The translations under genes and the position numbers were made by a program. From a bacterium (GTDB lineage: Bacteria > JACRDZ01 > JAJRWM01), in the NCBI GenBank assembly GCA_024276815.1, contig JAJRWM010000076.1, positions 1 through 6,683 on the forward strand: a DNA stretch of 6,683 nucleotides, in the 5' to 3' direction. Under the pieces are notes generated by a model. That model saw nothing but the letters and a program-made list of their open reading frames with translations. It did not search any database and was not told where the DNA came from. Shown here piece by piece: positions 5,672 through 6,683 of the stretch. Each line of letters begins with the position of its first letter. Position 1 is the first letter of the stretch.

Positions 5672-5887
5672 ATGGGTGGCAAGTGGCTGAACCTGGCTGG
5701 TTTTTTGGGTTTGTTGAGCGGTTTGGGGCTGGCTGTTTTGTTGCCGCTTTTGTTTTTTACCTGGCTGGGGTCTTTTTTGACAACCAGCTTTCCCTTTCCG
5801 AAAGCGATTCGACTTTTGTTTGTCTTGGTTGGAGTTGCCGTAGGTGTATACAATGCTTTCCTTTTGCTCCGGAAAAAGATAAGCTAG
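5672..5887 (+). CDS. atpZ: AtpZ/AtpI-family small membrane protein
   Basis: The 71-residue protein has two membrane segments at about 6-31 and 45-66, joined by a short loop (TTSFPFPKA) and ending in a basic tail (LLRKKIS). The pattern of LGLLSGLGLA, then WLGSF, then a second helix VLVGVAVGVYNAFLLLRKK, fits the AtpZ/AtpI family (F0F1-ATPase subunit, putative Ca2+/Mg2+ transporter), whose members are 70-100 residues and lie just before atpI and atpB. Its role is not settled; help with assembly of the c-ring and Mg2+ supply have both been proposed. The ATG has AGGGAAG about five bases upstream, and the gene starts 10 bp after the bactofilin stop, implying co-transcription. The symbol rests on family pattern and position and is tentative. 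Confidence 0.7.
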   Translation: MGGKWLNLAGFLGLLSGLGLAVLLPLLFFTWLGSFLTTSFPFPKAIRLLFVLVGVAVGVYNAFLLLRKKIS

Positions 5888-6065
5888 CGCATGAAACTGT
5901 TCTTGCCGAAGGTTTCTCCTGGTTAAAGTTTTAGCGCTTTGACAACTCGAATGATAAATCTGGGGAAGGTGTGGAATAACCTGCTTTTTTTCGGAAAAGG
6001 GCTTTTCAGGGTTCTTGTTTTGCTTTACTTATGGATCTTAAACGCCTTAGAATGGGTTTTAAAAA
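5888..6065 (+). other. Gap between the AtpZ-like gene and atpI
   Basis: The gap of 178 bp is unusual for an ATP synthase operon. A weak hairpin (GAAAC 5893-5897 with GTTTC 5912-5916) is followed by no clear U-tract, so I do not call a terminator. TTGACA occurs at 5939-5944 but has no -10 box at 16-18 bp. An open frame from ATG 5951 encodes a hydrophobic stretch (LFRVLVLLYLWILNALEWVL) but continues deep into atpI in another frame and has no ribosome binding site. I see nothing that can be firmly named. Confidence 0.5.
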
Positions 6066-6452
6066 ATGGGTCTCGTAGAAAAAACAGCCGCCAGGATTAT
6101 TCAGGAGACTTTTTACCTGTTGCTGATTCTGGGTTCTTTTTTTGTTTTGTTTCCGCAACGGCAGAGTCTGATTACCGGTCTGGCCTTTGGCACGCTGATC
6201 GCCGTGCTGAACTTTAAACTGTTAAAAATCGCGGTTTGCCGATTCCCCAAAGTAAGGAACCCTAAAAGGTTTTTAAAAGCCGAGTATTTTAAACGTCAAG
6301 CTATTTACGCGGTTGCCTTCATCGTTGCCGTACGTAAACATAATCTGAACAACGCCGCAGTTGTCCTGGGGTTTCTCTTGCCTAAAATTGTTATTTTTCT
6401 CGACACCTTTATCTTAAAAAAATCTCTCATCATTGAGGAGGCTTCCAAGTGA
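6066..6452 (+). CDS. atpI: ATP synthase subunit I
   Basis: Non-essential accessory protein of the F0F1 ATP synthase, thought to help assemble the c-ring in the membrane. The 128 residues are typical in length. Four membrane segments lie at about 14-30, 34-55, 76-92 and 95-115, with the family pattern of a GLAFGTLIAVLNFKLL second helix, a basic loop (RFPKVRNPKRFLKAEYFKRQ) and a final helix AVVLGFLLPKIVIFLDTF. The ATG at 6066 is the first start after an in-frame TAA at 6060 and lacks a good ribosome binding site; starting later would remove the first helix. The stop TGA overlaps the GTG of atpB by four bases (GTGA), which suggests translational coupling. The family is poorly conserved in sequence, so the call leans partly on position. 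Confidence 0.85.
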   Translation: MGLVEKTAARIIQETFYLLLILGSFFVLFPQRQSLITGLAFGTLIAVLNFKLLKIAVCRFPKVRNPKRFLKAEYFKRQAIYAVAFIVAVRKHNLNNAAVVLGFLLPKIVIFLDTFILKKSLIIEEASK

Positions 6453-6683
6453 GTTCCGTTGCTGATACGGTAGCGTCAAAAGTTGTCTTTCAGGTCGGGC
6501 AGGTTCCGGTTACCGAAACCATTGTTATGACCTGGGTTGTAATGGGGATCATTATAACTTTCGCCAGCTTCGCGACCCGGCGTCTGCAGCAAGTTCCGGA
6601 GGGGGCGCAAAATTACGCCGAGGTTTTTCTCGATGTTGTGGATGGGTTGCTAAAAGACATGATGGGTGCGGCCGGCCGGAGCT
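6449..6683 (+). CDS. atpB: ATP synthase F0 subunit a, 3'-truncated
   Basis: Subunit a forms the proton (or sodium) half-channels against the c-ring in the membrane. Only the first 78 residues are in the window. They show a short N-terminus (VFQVGQVPVTET, residues 13-24), the first membrane helix at about 24-42 (IVMTWVVMGIIITFASFATRR region), and the conserved segment VPEGAQNYAEVFLDVVDG at 49-66, which matches the family pattern vP.g.QN..E. The catalytic arginine lies in the missing C-terminal part, so the coupling ion cannot be judged. The start is GTG, overlapping the atpI stop by four bases, with a perfect GAGGAGG (6435-6441) seven bases upstream. This reading continues past the window end. 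Confidence 0.93.
   Translation, partial: MSSVADTVASKVVFQVGQVPVTETIVMTWVVMGIIITFASFATRRLQQVPEGAQNYAEVFLDVVDGLLKDMMGAAGRS

Noticed and set aside
5389-5853. 154-codon minus-strand frame opposite bactofilin
   Set aside because: Antisense shadow covering the end of the bactofilin gene and most of the AtpZ-like gene; no family pattern.
5939-5944. TTGACA as a promoter for atpI
   Set aside because: No -10-like hexamer 16-18 bases downstream; the region there is GGGGAA-like.

Overview
The window looks like chromosomal core sequence of a bacterium, most likely a Gram-positive anaerobe of the Clostridia type (Bacillota, Peptococcaceae/Desulfotomaculum-like). That is an inference from gene order, strong GGAGG-type ribosome binding sites, TTG and GTG starts, a short-N-terminus F0 subunit a, and an M23 protein with the clostridial-type amino terminus (VPHTE...FRIP). 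A deltaproteobacterial-type host cannot be excluded. All genes are on the + strand.

Region 1 (1-3517) is a tight cluster: the 3' part of mnmG (tRNA wobble-uridine modification), rsmG (16S rRNA m7G methyltransferase), parA and parB (chromosome segregation). mnmG and rsmG overlap by 20 bp and parA and parB by 8 bp. A perfect parS site, the loading site for ParB, lies in the last codons of rsmG, 27 bp upstream of the parA start. Nucleator, DNA-binding clamp and ATPase are thus encoded side by side.

Region 2 (3518-4226, about 710 bp) has no convincing gene. It holds a 16-bp direct repeat whose 10-bp core recurs a third time, a G-rich stretch with nine consecutive G, a folded segment (about 3998-4140) with near-perfect terminal inverted repeats enclosing a terminator-like hairpin, and a plausible sigma-A promoter just before the next gene.

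Region 3 (4234-5661) is a two-gene envelope/cytoskeleton unit. It has a membrane-anchored coiled-coil protein with a LytM/M23 domain that has lost two of three zinc ligands, followed 15 bp later by a bactofilin. Bactofilins commonly work with M23 proteins to place cell-wall remodelling. Here the M23 partner looks like a pseudoenzyme, which suggests a scaffold or activator role.

Region 4 (5672-6683) is the front of an F0F1 ATP synthase operon: an AtpZ/AtpI-family small membrane protein, a 178-bp gap, ATP synthase subunit I, and the start of subunit a (atpB), cut by the window end. The bactofilin stop and the AtpZ-like start are only 10 bp apart, so the envelope unit and the ATP synthase genes may share a transcript.

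The most notable points are the degenerate M23 domain paired with a bactofilin, the parS inside rsmG, and the structured, repeat-bearing spacer. I do not see evidence for a wholly new system such as a defence island or mobile element.
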